This document shows, piece by piece, positions 49,547 to 58,315 of a DNA stretch of 64,000 nt; the first letter of the stretch is position 1, and each line of letters starts with the position of its first letter. The stretch is from Thermoanaerobaculia bacterium (GTDB lineage: Bacteria > Acidobacteriota > Thermoanaerobaculia > Multivoradales > J023): the NCBI GenBank assembly GCA_030431255.1, contig JAUIJL010000016.1, positions 1 to 64,000 on the forward strand. The letters run 5' to 3'. Both the position numbers and the translations under genes were made by a program. The notes under the pieces were generated by a model, which had not been told where the DNA came from, ran no database searches, and was given only the letters and a program-made list of their open reading frames with translations.

Positions 49547-52500
49547 ATGAAACACGAATACGGCACCGGACAAGGGGAAATCGTTCCCAAGCTCTTCATC
49601 GGGTTGGGTGGCACCGGCTCCCGGATCGTCGACCGCATTGCCGCGCGAGCTTTCTTGATGCCCAACTGGAAAAGCCGGCTCCAGCCCTTGACTCACTTCG
49701 TATCGATCGACACCAACGAGCTCGATCAGCACAAGCTGCGCGCGATTCCCTCCGGCAACCGCATCAACATTGCCGCGTTCGATAAATCGAAAGTGATCCA
49801 GCACTTCAGAAGGTCCGAGGATCGTCAAGCGCTTCAGTGGTTGGACAAGGGTTATCAGCCCCGCCCCGGCTTCACACCCGGGGCCGGCCAAATCCGCGTC
49901 GAGTCCCGCTTGGGTTTCTACTATCGCTCCGTGGAAATCCGTCAGCGGATTCAGCAATTGGTGGCCGAAAGCCTGGGGGAAAACATCACCTGGCGCCAGG
50001 ACGTGACGCCGAAATTTTACGTCTACCTCTTCAGCACCTTGGCCGGCGGCACGGGCTCGGGCAGCTTCCTGCCCATGGCCTATTTGGTCCACGAGGTGAT
50101 CGAGGAGCAGCGCTGGCAGCCGCGGATCATCGGTAATCTATTGCTGTCGAGCCTGCTGCTCGACGTGGTCGGCCCGGAGCTGCACCCCGACATCCACGCC
50201 AACACCTATGCCGCCTTGAAGGAGCTGGAGCACCTCACCAAGCTCGACTATTCCGAGGTGAAAAAGGAAGGACGCACCAGCGAGCCCTTCGTTTATCGCC
50301 GCGACGAAACCCGTCGCGAGGTGATGGAGGTGCACAGCCGGCCGTTCTTCCTCACCTTCATCCACGATCGACCGCCCCACCTGAGCCTGAGGGATCCCCA
50401 ATCGGCGATCGCCGACGCGGCTTTTTTGCAGCTCTTCACGCCGCTGATCGACAACCTGGCCGGCGAGCTCGACAACTACGAAAAACATCTCGAAGGCCTG
50501 ACCCGCTTCCCGGGACGTCTGCGCGACGTGGGTCACGGCTACGCCAAGAATTACGGCGTATTCGGAGCCGCGGCCTTGGTGCTGCCCGGCCTCGACCTCC
50601 TGGAATATTGCGCCCATCGCTTCGCGGCCCAAGCCCTGCGGGCGCAGATCACTTTCGGGGTCGACCGCGAGGCCCCCGACGACGACCGAGCCCGGGCCTT
50701 GGCACGCCTGGCGGTGGACTATGCTGACCCCAAATTCTTGGCCATGTCCGACGAGGGACGCGACGAGGTGATCCACGGAGCCTTCGTGTCGTCGGTGCGG
50801 GAAATGGCGCGCCAAGACGAGCGAGAGGACCTGCAGGACGGTTTCTGGACCCGTCTGGTGGACCGTGTAGACGCGGGCGCACATCTCGGCACGGACAAAG
50901 ACGGTGAGTTGCAGCGGGGAGAATCTCTCTTGGAGCGGACGCGTCGGCTGTTCAAAGAAGATCGCGACGAGCAGCTCAACCGCATGCCGCCGATCAAAGA
51001 AAAGGCCTTCGTCTTCCACCGGGAAGGGGTCAATCAATACGCCGAGCTGGTGTCGCGTTTGGAAAACGAGATCCAAACCGCCCGCGGTAGCCTGGACGAA
51101 AGCGCCCGGTCCTTGGAGCTTTCCGCTTCGGAAGGCGAGGTGGTGACCGACCCCAAGCTCGACCCCATCGCCGAGCGTTATTTCGTGCTGCGTTTGTTGA
51201 CGGAGTGCTCCAAAGACTGGATACCGGCGGCTCGCCAAGGGCGGGAGAAGGCGGCGGCCCAGGATATTTCCAATCCGAAGGTGCGCGAGCGCCTGAAGGT
51301 GGAGCTTTTCGAATCCCTGCGCGAGGCGGCGGGGGAAAGAAAGCTTTTTCGGCGTGGAGATCAGGCCTTTCTCGACGCCCGCGACGAGGCCCAGGACTAC
51401 TACCGCAAAGTGGTCGAGGCGGCCAAGCGATTCCACGGCGCCGATCTCGAGCTGCGTCAGCTGCGCCGGCTCGAGGATTATTTGAAGGCCCGGGCCCGGC
51501 AATACGCGCGCCTCGCCGGACACATGGACACCCTGGTGCGGGAGCTGGAGGCCGACGCCGAGCGTCTGCGGCGGGGAGAGATCGTGATCGACCAGCCCCC
51601 CGCCCTGCGGGTGGAGGTGCTCGAGACCCTGGACGAGCCGCGCCGCCGCCTTTGGGACGGTGTTTATCGCGAGCTCTACGTCAAGGGCGCGCGATATATG
51701 ACGACCTTCGATCGTCAGGTGTTGGCGGAGGTGATCTCCAAGGAGCTGCGTCCCGAAATCCGGGCCGACGGCAAGGTGGTGCAGAAATCCGTCGACCAAA
51801 CCGTGGACGATCTGCGCGGCGCCATGGTCGGGCTGGGGCGCGAACGCCTACGTCCGGGCATTTTCGGCGACGAGACCCAGCTGGGCCTGAGCCTGGAAAA
51901 GGGGTTGGAGCTGGAAGCTCAGCTGGTGCTCGAAGGGCAAGGCAGGCGTTGGGGCAAGGCGGAGGTCGCCCGATACGTGGACCAAAAAATCCGCGCCCTC
52001 GCCCAGCTCGCCGGCGTGTTGGCGCGGGTGGATACGGCCGATACCCGGGCCCTGGACGACGGTGTTGTTTCGAATCAAAGGCGTCAGTTGATCGTGCGTG
52101 GGGGCGAAAACGGCAATAAGTCTCCATTCGCTGAGCACCTGTGTGCCCAGCTCTCCATCGGCGGATCCGAGGTGCAATCCAGCGATTGGCACGATCCCCA
52201 ATTGGCGGTGGTGCACGATGTGGTGCTGCCCATTCCTCTCTACTACATCCACACCGTGGTCTCGGACATCGAAGAGTCCTACCTGCGGCTGGCCGCCGAC
52301 GAAAAGCGTCCGTACCACCTGCACACGGACTTCAATTGGGAAAAAACCCTGCCGAATCTGAACCCCAAACGCTCCGAGATCTCCGTCGATTGGTCGTTGC
52401 GCATGTTGGCGGAAGGCCTGATCACCAGGGTGGTGCGGGTGGACGATCGGGAGCATTGGTGGTGGTACCCGACGCCGACGGAAGCCGAGCCCATGGGGGA

Positions 52501-52831
52501 TCGCATCTCCGCGGCGCTGTTTCAGCTGAGCGAGGTCCATCGGGTGGAGGAGCTGCGGTCGTGCTTCCAAGACCGGGTCGACGCGGAGCGGTCGGCCGCG
52601 GGGGCCGAGCTGCTCGAGCGCCGACGCCTGAAGCTGATCAAGAACCTGCGCGACCAAATCGTGCATCTGCGCCTGGAGGAGCGTCGGGGTAAGCAAACCC
52701 GCGCCGATCGTCTGTCGCCGCCCATGCTGGCCGCCTTGGCGGACGTGTTGGAGCAACGGACGAGCCCGGAGGCACCGGCGCCGGCGACCGAAACCGACGG
52801 CTCGACGTTCTCGGTTTTCGGCGTGGACTAG
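49547..52831 (+). CDS. Tubulin_2-type tubulin/FtsZ-like GTPase
   Basis: A 1094-residue protein with a tubulin-like N-terminal part. LFIGLGGTGSRIVDRI (about 16-31) matches the first glycine loop of FtsZ (GVGGGGxNAVNRM). VYLFSTLAGGTGSGSFLPMA (about 158-177) holds the tubulin signature GGTGSG (T4 loop). These fit the Tubulin_2 family, large prokaryotic relatives of tubulin and FtsZ. Residues 400-800 contain long helical, coiled-coil-like regions, and the C-terminus has YYIHTVVSDIEESYLRLAAD. Expected to be cytoplasmic, to bind GTP and perhaps to polymerise. GGGAGAA precedes the ATG. It sits at the centre of the cluster, 18 bp after vWA 3. Confidence 0.85.
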   Translation: MKHEYGTGQGEIVPKLFIGLGGTGSRIVDRIAARAFLMPNWKSRLQPLTHFVSIDTNELDQHKLRAIPSGNRINIAAFDKSKVIQHFRRSEDRQALQWLDKGYQPRPGFTPGAGQIRVESRLGFYYRSVEIRQRIQQLVAESLGENITWRQDVTPKFYVYLFSTLAGGTGSGSFLPMAYLVHEVIEEQRWQPRIIGNLLLSSLLLDVVGPELHPDIHANTYAALKELEHLTKLDYSEVKKEGRTSEPFVYRRDETRREVMEVHSRPFFLTFIHDRPPHLSLRDPQSAIADAAFLQLFTPLIDNLAGELDNYEKHLEGLTRFPGRLRDVGHGYAKNYGVFGAAALVLPGLDLLEYCAHRFAAQALRAQITFGVDREAPDDDRARALARLAVDYADPKFLAMSDEGRDEVIHGAFVSSVREMARQDEREDLQDGFWTRLVDRVDAGAHLGTDKDGELQRGESLLERTRRLFKEDRDEQLNRMPPIKEKAFVFHREGVNQYAELVSRLENEIQTARGSLDESARSLELSASEGEVVTDPKLDPIAERYFVLRLLTECSKDWIPAARQGREKAAAQDISNPKVRERLKVELFESLREAAGERKLFRRGDQAFLDARDEAQDYYRKVVEAAKRFHGADLELRQLRRLEDYLKARARQYARLAGHMDTLVRELEADAERLRRGEIVIDQPPALRVEVLETLDEPRRRLWDGVYRELYVKGARYMTTFDRQVLAEVISKELRPEIRADGKVVQKSVDQTVDDLRGAMVGLGRERLRPGIFGDETQLGLSLEKGLELEAQLVLEGQGRRWGKAEVARYVDQKIRALAQLAGVLARVDTADTRALDDGVVSNQRRQLIVRGGENGNKSPFAEHLCAQLSIGGSEVQSSDWHDPQLAVVHDVVLPIPLYYIHTVVSDIEESYLRLAADEKRPYHLHTDFNWEKTLPNLNPKRSEISVDWSLRMLAEGLITRVVRVDDREHWWWYPTPTEAEPMGDRISAALFQLSEVHRVEELRSCFQDRVDAERSAAGAELLERRRLKLIKNLRDQIVHLRLEERRGKQTRADRLSPPMLAALADVLEQRTSPEAPAPATETDGSTFSVFGVD

Positions 52832-52844
52832 AGGAGGGGCGAGC

Positions 52845-55385
52845 GTGTCTGTCAGACCGACGGTGTTGATCGGTTACGGCGCCTACGGGCGAGCGGCCTT
52901 GAAACGGCTTCTGGTGGTGGCTGCTCTGCGGGGTCGCTTGTGCTGGACCGAGGCCGGAGCGTCGGGTGCGCGTCGATTGCGGGACTTGGCGACCCTCTGG
53001 CTGCCGGAGCCCGGAGAGCGCGGCGACGATGTGGACGGCAACGCGGCCGGCAACGCGGACGGCAACGTAGGGTCGAGCGATCTGGAGCTGATGCGCGATC
53101 TGGACCAGCAAATCCTCCGGTTGCCGACGGGCGAAACGGAAAACGTGCTCGACGCCCGAATCGAGGCGATCGCCGATCGCCTGCTCTCCGCCGCGGAGCG
53201 ATCTCGTCAGGGTGACGCCTTGCCCTTGGGCCTCGACCTGATTGTTTTGGCTCGGCCGACGCGGCCGGAAACCGTGGGCCGTCTCGATCGCCTGCTGAGC
53301 CCGGTGCTGGAGGCCCTGGGATCGAGGAAGGTCTTGGGTCGAGGCCCCGGCAGCGCCGACAAGCTCTGCTTTCTGCAAATCCTCGATTTCGAGGACTATT
53401 GGCATCCGAGCCCTAGGGCGCGTCGGGTTCGGGAAGCCCTGGCGGCGTCGGTGGCCCGTTGGCGCTCCCGCGCCGAGCGCAAAGAGCCGGCCTTCGGACG
53501 CATGTACTTGATCGACGGGCAGACCACGGCGGGGGTGAAATTCGCCAAGGACCGGCTCGACGAAACCGTCCTCTTCCTGGAGCTGATGCTCTTCGAGGGC
53601 ATCCGCGACTCCGTCCAACGGATTTTCCAGCGGCGGCGGGATCACGAATCGCCCATCTGTACTTTCGGAGCCCGTTGTTTCGAGCACAGCGGCGGTCTGC
53701 TGAGCCGATTGGCGGCGGCGGAATTCGCCCTGCGATGGATTCAATTCCTCGATGCCGCCGATCCGCCGGCCGGTCCCGAGGGCCAAGCCCCGAGCGCGTT
53801 GGAGCAGCTTCTAGCGCCCTTGGAGGGCGCGGGCATCGAGCAGCAGCTCGGATTCGGGGATCTCCAGGCGATGCTCGCCCGGCGCTTCGAGCGCTTGGAG
53901 CGAGAGCTGATCGCCGTACCGGCTCACCGGGAAGATTGGTCGCGGCAGTTGGCCATCGTTTACGACGCCGGCATCGAGTCCATGGAGCGGCGGCTCGACA
54001 CGCGTTTGACCGAGTTGTTGAGGGATCGCGCGGATTGGCTGGAAGGGCTTCCCGGGGCCCTCGCCGAGGCGGCGGATCACGATCTGGCCGCGACCGCGGA
54101 ATCGGAGCTGCCGCGCAACAGCCGACCCTTATCCGCCAAGGTGATGTCGAGCTATTTGGATCGGTGGCGGAGCCGCTTGGCACCGGTCGAGGCGCCTATC
54201 GGGACGACCTCCATCGGGACGGCCTCCATCGCGGAAAAGATGACCCCGCAGGAAGACACAACACCGGACGCGCCTGCGGATCGCCGAGCATTGGAAGATC
54301 TCGGGCGATTGCACGATCGCTACCGTTCCTTTCGATCCGGTCAGGTGGACTTGGACCGCTTGCGGGGCTTCTGGCCACTGTGGGCGTTGGCGGTGGCCTC
54401 GGTGGCGGCTCCGGGGGCCTATGGTTTGTGGCGCACCGTGCCGGCCCCGGATCCGAACGACTCCCACCATCTCCTGGTGTGGAGCTATCAGATCTTCGAG
54501 CGCGTGCTCAGCCCGGCGGCGGTGGCCCTCGGTCTCGGTCTCACGGCCTTGTTGATGGGTTGGCTCATCGCCCAGCCCCGCCTCGCCCGGGCCGCCGAGC
54601 GAGGTCGAAGGTTCTTTGCCGACCCTCACCGAGGCCGCTTCGCCTCGGCCTTGCGTCGGGAGCTGGCACCGGGTGGGCGGCTCCGCGATCCGGTGGAGAA
54701 GCGCATCGCCGCCGCCGCCGCAGACCGGGTCGCCGGGGTTCGGGGACGGTTGATCCGAGAGCTCGATCGCCAGCGCCGCCGCCTGCGAGAGCGTCGTCGC
54801 GAGATGGCGTGGTTGCAAGGCCAGCTGGCGGTGCTGTTGCGGATCCACGGCCTCGGGCCCGACGGAGCCCAATCCGACGACGCCGGCCTGCGCCACGGCT
54901 CCGGCGTGCGCTGGGCGGCGGAAACCCGAGGAGACGTGCGCCGTCTTTTGGCCGTCAATCCGCCCGGCACCGCCCGTTTCCTCTCCATGCAATCGGCCGA
55001 GCGACCGTTCGCCGATTGGCGTGATGCGGAAGCGGGCCTCTTTTTAAGGCCGCTCGACTTCCTCGATCGCCTCAGCCGGCGTTTTCAACCCACCGACGGG
55101 GCCGACCGAAAAACCCAGCCCGAAGAGCTGGCCCGTTTTTTGGAGGCCCATCGGGAGCTGGATCTGTCGTTTCCCTGGCACAGCTCCGACGAGGTGCCGT
55201 CCGACGAGCTGCTCTGCCTGCTGCCCCGGCCCCTGTTGCTGACCCCCGGAGTGGGCCTCCGTCTGGGGGAGGTCGGCGTCAGTGAGGAGAAACGGCTCGA
55301 AATCGCCGATTCGTCGCGGGTTTATCTGTTGCGTCTGCAAATGGGTGTGCCGGCGGAGCGTTTGGTGGGGAGGTCGGACCCTTGA
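52845..55385 (+). CDS. membrane protein, probable degenerate tubulin-like partner
   Basis: An 846-residue protein. The N-terminus TVLIGYGAYGRAALKRLL mirrors the first strand and glycine loop of the Tubulin_2 protein. Further on, DLIVLARPTRPETVGRL stands where GGTGSG would be expected, so the phosphate loop is lost. LCFLQILDFEDYW and FGRMYLIDGQTTAGVKFAKD resemble later Tubulin_2 strands (YLID motif). Two helices (FWPLWALAVASVAAPGAYG, about 507; AVALGLGLTALLMGWLIA, about 559) put it in the membrane. The rest is charged and helical. GTG start with GAGGAGGGG. The tubulin link is my inference. It may dock the GTPase to the membrane. Confidence 0.6.
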   Translation: MSVRPTVLIGYGAYGRAALKRLLVVAALRGRLCWTEAGASGARRLRDLATLWLPEPGERGDDVDGNAAGNADGNVGSSDLELMRDLDQQILRLPTGETENVLDARIEAIADRLLSAAERSRQGDALPLGLDLIVLARPTRPETVGRLDRLLSPVLEALGSRKVLGRGPGSADKLCFLQILDFEDYWHPSPRARRVREALAASVARWRSRAERKEPAFGRMYLIDGQTTAGVKFAKDRLDETVLFLELMLFEGIRDSVQRIFQRRRDHESPICTFGARCFEHSGGLLSRLAAAEFALRWIQFLDAADPPAGPEGQAPSALEQLLAPLEGAGIEQQLGFGDLQAMLARRFERLERELIAVPAHREDWSRQLAIVYDAGIESMERRLDTRLTELLRDRADWLEGLPGALAEAADHDLAATAESELPRNSRPLSAKVMSSYLDRWRSRLAPVEAPIGTTSIGTASIAEKMTPQEDTTPDAPADRRALEDLGRLHDRYRSFRSGQVDLDRLRGFWPLWALAVASVAAPGAYGLWRTVPAPDPNDSHHLLVWSYQIFERVLSPAAVALGLGLTALLMGWLIAQPRLARAAERGRRFFADPHRGRFASALRRELAPGGRLRDPVEKRIAAAAADRVAGVRGRLIRELDRQRRRLRERRREMAWLQGQLAVLLRIHGLGPDGAQSDDAGLRHGSGVRWAAETRGDVRRLLAVNPPGTARFLSMQSAERPFADWRDAEAGLFLRPLDFLDRLSRRFQPTDGADRKTQPEELARFLEAHRELDLSFPWHSSDEVPSDELLCLLPRPLLLTPGVGLRLGEVGVSEEKRLEIADSSRVYLLRLQMGVPAERLVGRSDP

Positions 55386-58315
55386 GCGAGCCGCACCTTT
55401 ACCTCCTGGCCGCGATCCTCGGACTGGCGTTGACGGTCGAGGCGGTGGCTCGCCTCAAGCTTCCCCATGGGGACTCCGGAGCGTTGTGGGCGACGGTCGC
55501 CGGACGATTCGGTACCCTCCTTTGGCCGTTGCTCTTCGCCTCCGTCGCCATGGAAACCCTCTTTCCCCAGCTCTTCGCCCGGGGCTTCCATCTCTTTGCC
55601 GATCGCACGGGCGCGTTGGGTAGATCGCCTCGGGAGCTCTACCCGTGGTGCTTGGCGGCGCCGGCGGTCGTGTGGGCGCTTTGGACCCTTTGGGAGCTGC
55701 TGCGGCCCGCGCGCTCGGAGTCGTTCGGTCGCTGGCTATCGGGCTCGGCGGGCCTTGACGGGTCGCGGGCCTGGATTCTGTGGTCGGTGATCCCCCTCGC
55801 CCTGCCCACGATTTCGGCCACGTCGAGACTCGGCTCCGGCGACACCGCCTATCCCGCGGCCCTGTGGTCGAGCGCGGTGGTTTTTTCGGTCACCCTGACG
55901 GCCATCGGCCTCGGTCGAGCCCGGGTCAGCGCTTCCGACGGTGAGCCGGCGGAAGCGCCGGCCGCCGACGAGAAACCGGACTGGCACAGCGGCTTGACCG
56001 GCCGGGGATTGGAGCTCGAGCTCTTGGCGTCGACCCAGCCTTCAGCCCAGCCTTCGGCCGAGTCTTCGGCCCAACCTCTGAAGGGGTCCGAGCTCGCGCT
56101 CGCCGGCGAGCTGGGTCGGCAGATGCTCCGGTCCGGTCGTCGGGGTGTCGCCCCGGAGCTGATCAAAGCCCTAAACCCCTTGACCGACCCCTCCCTCGGG
56201 TCCACCGGGGGAGCGGTGCTGGTCGCCGGGGTCGACGATTGCGGTCAACGGGAGGCCGTGGCGGCGATGGCGGTCTTGCTGCACCGGCGCTACCTCCAAA
56301 CGACCCTGGTGGTAACGGCCGGAGGAGCGTTCGGGCTGGTCGAGCGGATGCGGGCAGACCTCGACGACGTTTCCGTGGCGGTGCCGACCGCTTCAACCCC
56401 CTTGCCCGACGCCGCGGTGTGGGTGGCCGACGCCGAGGTACTTTCCGACTCCGTGCTGCCCAGGCTGCGGACCCAGCCGGGGGGCTTGAGCTCGGTCGGC
56501 CTGGTGGTGTGGTGGGATCTACATATTTATTCCGGCGTTTACGGTGCCAACCTCTGGGCCCTGTCTCGCCGATTGCGACGGTTGATCCGCCAAGCGGCCG
56601 GCGGGGAAGCCCGATGCGTGGCCTTTATCCGCTCCTCGGATTTCACCGGCAGCCAATGGCCCGACTTCGTCCGCAGGGTGCTGCCCTACGACTTCAGGGG
56701 CCGCGAAATACATCTGCCGTCCCGCTTCTCGAAGCGGCTCCATCTCTACCGCTTGGCGTCCCAAGAAGCGCATTTCGCGCGCGGCCACGGGGCCGATATC
56801 CCGGAGCAATTCCGACATCCGGCCCTGGTCGCGGCGCGCGAATCCGCCCGCCTCGGTTGGCCCACCCACCTGGAGGTGTCCCGGGATGTGCCGGCCGCCA
56901 CGGTGGCCGCGGTCGGGGAGCTGTCCGTGGGAGAGACCGCGTTGTCGAACGCCTTGTGTCCGTCGCCGACAGAGGCCGGCGCGTCGATCCGATGCCCGGC
57001 ACCGGGGGAGATCCTGTCGTTGCCGGAGTGCTTCGGCACCTCGGGGCGGGCCGGCGACGGCTTAGATCACCACATGGCCTTGGTGTTGCCGGTCAACCCC
57101 TACGCTCGATATTTGGCGGGCCGTCTCGACGCACGGCTGCGTCCGCGCCTCGACGGCTCGGCGAACGGCGCTTCGCGGCGCCTGATCTGCGCGGAAGGAG
57201 ACGAGCGTTTGCTGCGCCGTCACCTGCTGTCGGCCTTGGGAGAAAGACCCGACACCCACGAAGGTTTGCAAAGGGACTTTTTGCGCGAGGATTCCACCAT
57301 CCGTCGAGTGCTCCAACGCCTGGCGGAAACCGACACCTTGAGCCGTGAGGAAGTTCGTTATTTGGACGATCGGGGGCGCCTCGTCATCGATCACCGGTAC
57401 GCCAGCCGAGAAGCGGTGGACGATCGTCACTACCCCCTCGACACGGTAGGTTCCCATCTGTTGGAGGTCGTGGACCCGTCCGCCGGCCACGAGGTGGGGG
57501 GAGGGGTGCGATTGCGCATCGATCCCGAGCGGGCTGCGATTCTGGCCTACCCCGGTCGGATCTTTTCCAGCGACGGGCGACGGTTTCAGATCGCCGATCG
57601 AGACGCTCGCGTCCCCCGGTCCGGGACTTTCGTGGAATGCCGACCCGTGGACGAGCACGCCACGACTTGGCGGCGTCGCTTCGCCGGGGTGCGGGATCTG
57701 CACGCCGCGTCGGCTCGCAGGTCCGTGGTCGGCGCCCACGGCTACCGACTGACCCTTCTGACCCTGCGCCGGCTGATCTACGAAGAGACCGTGGTCGGTT
57801 TCCTGCGCCGTCGCGTGCAAAACCTCAGCGACGGCCGAAAAGCGCTCGACGCGCTCGACTACCGAGAGCCCCTCTTCGGCGAGATCATCAGCCGCGGCTT
57901 GCTCTTGCAGCTACCGGAGCCTGTGGACCGCGCGTCCTTGATCTCCCTCTGCGCGGCCTTGCAGCCGGTGCTTCAAGTGCATCTGGCAGTGGCGGAAGAC
58001 GTGCTCGAAGTCGTGCCGGTGCTCGGCAACGAGGTGGAGGGGGAGGAGATCTTCGGTCTGGCCCTGGTGGAGCTCTTTCCCGGCGGCCTGGGATTGCTCG
58101 ACGTCTTGCACGACGCCGATCGCCTGCTGCCCGATCTGCTGGCCCGTGCTCGACGTTGGATCGCGGCGTGTCCTTGTCGGTCCGAGCTCGGCTGTGAGCG
58201 TTGTCTGCAATCCCCCGACATCCTGGCGTCCACCGGCTTGGAGCGTCCGACCCGGGCCGGGGCTCTATCCCTGCTCGGCCGCATGGTGGGGGAGCCGGTG
58301 GGGGAGCGGTCGTGA
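55382..58315 (+). CDS. membrane-anchored pseudo-helicase (MrfA/Hrq1-like with DUF1998 Cys cluster)
   Basis: A 977-residue protein starting at a TTG that overlaps the previous stop. Residues 1-185 hold about five membrane helices. The rest follows an MrfA/Hrq1-type SF2 helicase block by block: VLVAGVDDCGQREAVAAM (about 279, position of Walker A, GKT lost), LVVWWDLHIYSGVYGANLW (about 374, position of the DEAH motif, Asp-Glu lost), FGTSGRAGDGLDHHMALVL (motif VI, last Arg lost), HLLEVVDPS and AYPGRIFSSDGRRFQIADRD (about 722), and a C-terminal CPCRSELGCERC (C930, C932, C938, C941), the zinc cluster of DUF1998. ATP hydrolysis is therefore unlikely, and a scaffold or nucleic-acid-binding role is more plausible. 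Confidence 0.72.
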   Translation: MSEPHLYLLAAILGLALTVEAVARLKLPHGDSGALWATVAGRFGTLLWPLLFASVAMETLFPQLFARGFHLFADRTGALGRSPRELYPWCLAAPAVVWALWTLWELLRPARSESFGRWLSGSAGLDGSRAWILWSVIPLALPTISATSRLGSGDTAYPAALWSSAVVFSVTLTAIGLGRARVSASDGEPAEAPAADEKPDWHSGLTGRGLELELLASTQPSAQPSAESSAQPLKGSELALAGELGRQMLRSGRRGVAPELIKALNPLTDPSLGSTGGAVLVAGVDDCGQREAVAAMAVLLHRRYLQTTLVVTAGGAFGLVERMRADLDDVSVAVPTASTPLPDAAVWVADAEVLSDSVLPRLRTQPGGLSSVGLVVWWDLHIYSGVYGANLWALSRRLRRLIRQAAGGEARCVAFIRSSDFTGSQWPDFVRRVLPYDFRGREIHLPSRFSKRLHLYRLASQEAHFARGHGADIPEQFRHPALVAARESARLGWPTHLEVSRDVPAATVAAVGELSVGETALSNALCPSPTEAGASIRCPAPGEILSLPECFGTSGRAGDGLDHHMALVLPVNPYARYLAGRLDARLRPRLDGSANGASRRLICAEGDERLLRRHLLSALGERPDTHEGLQRDFLREDSTIRRVLQRLAETDTLSREEVRYLDDRGRLVIDHRYASREAVDDRHYPLDTVGSHLLEVVDPSAGHEVGGGVRLRIDPERAAILAYPGRIFSSDGRRFQIADRDARVPRSGTFVECRPVDEHATTWRRRFAGVRDLHAASARRSVVGAHGYRLTLLTLRRLIYEETVVGFLRRRVQNLSDGRKALDALDYREPLFGEIISRGLLLQLPEPVDRASLISLCAALQPVLQVHLAVAEDVLEVVPVLGNEVEGEEIFGLALVELFPGGLGLLDVLHDADRLLPDLLARARRWIAACPCRSELGCERCLQSPDILASTGLERPTRAGALSLLGRMVGEPVGERS

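Noticed and set aside
50138..51799. 553-codon open frame on the minus strand
   Set aside because: It is antisense to the tubulin-like gene, whose frame carries the family motifs.
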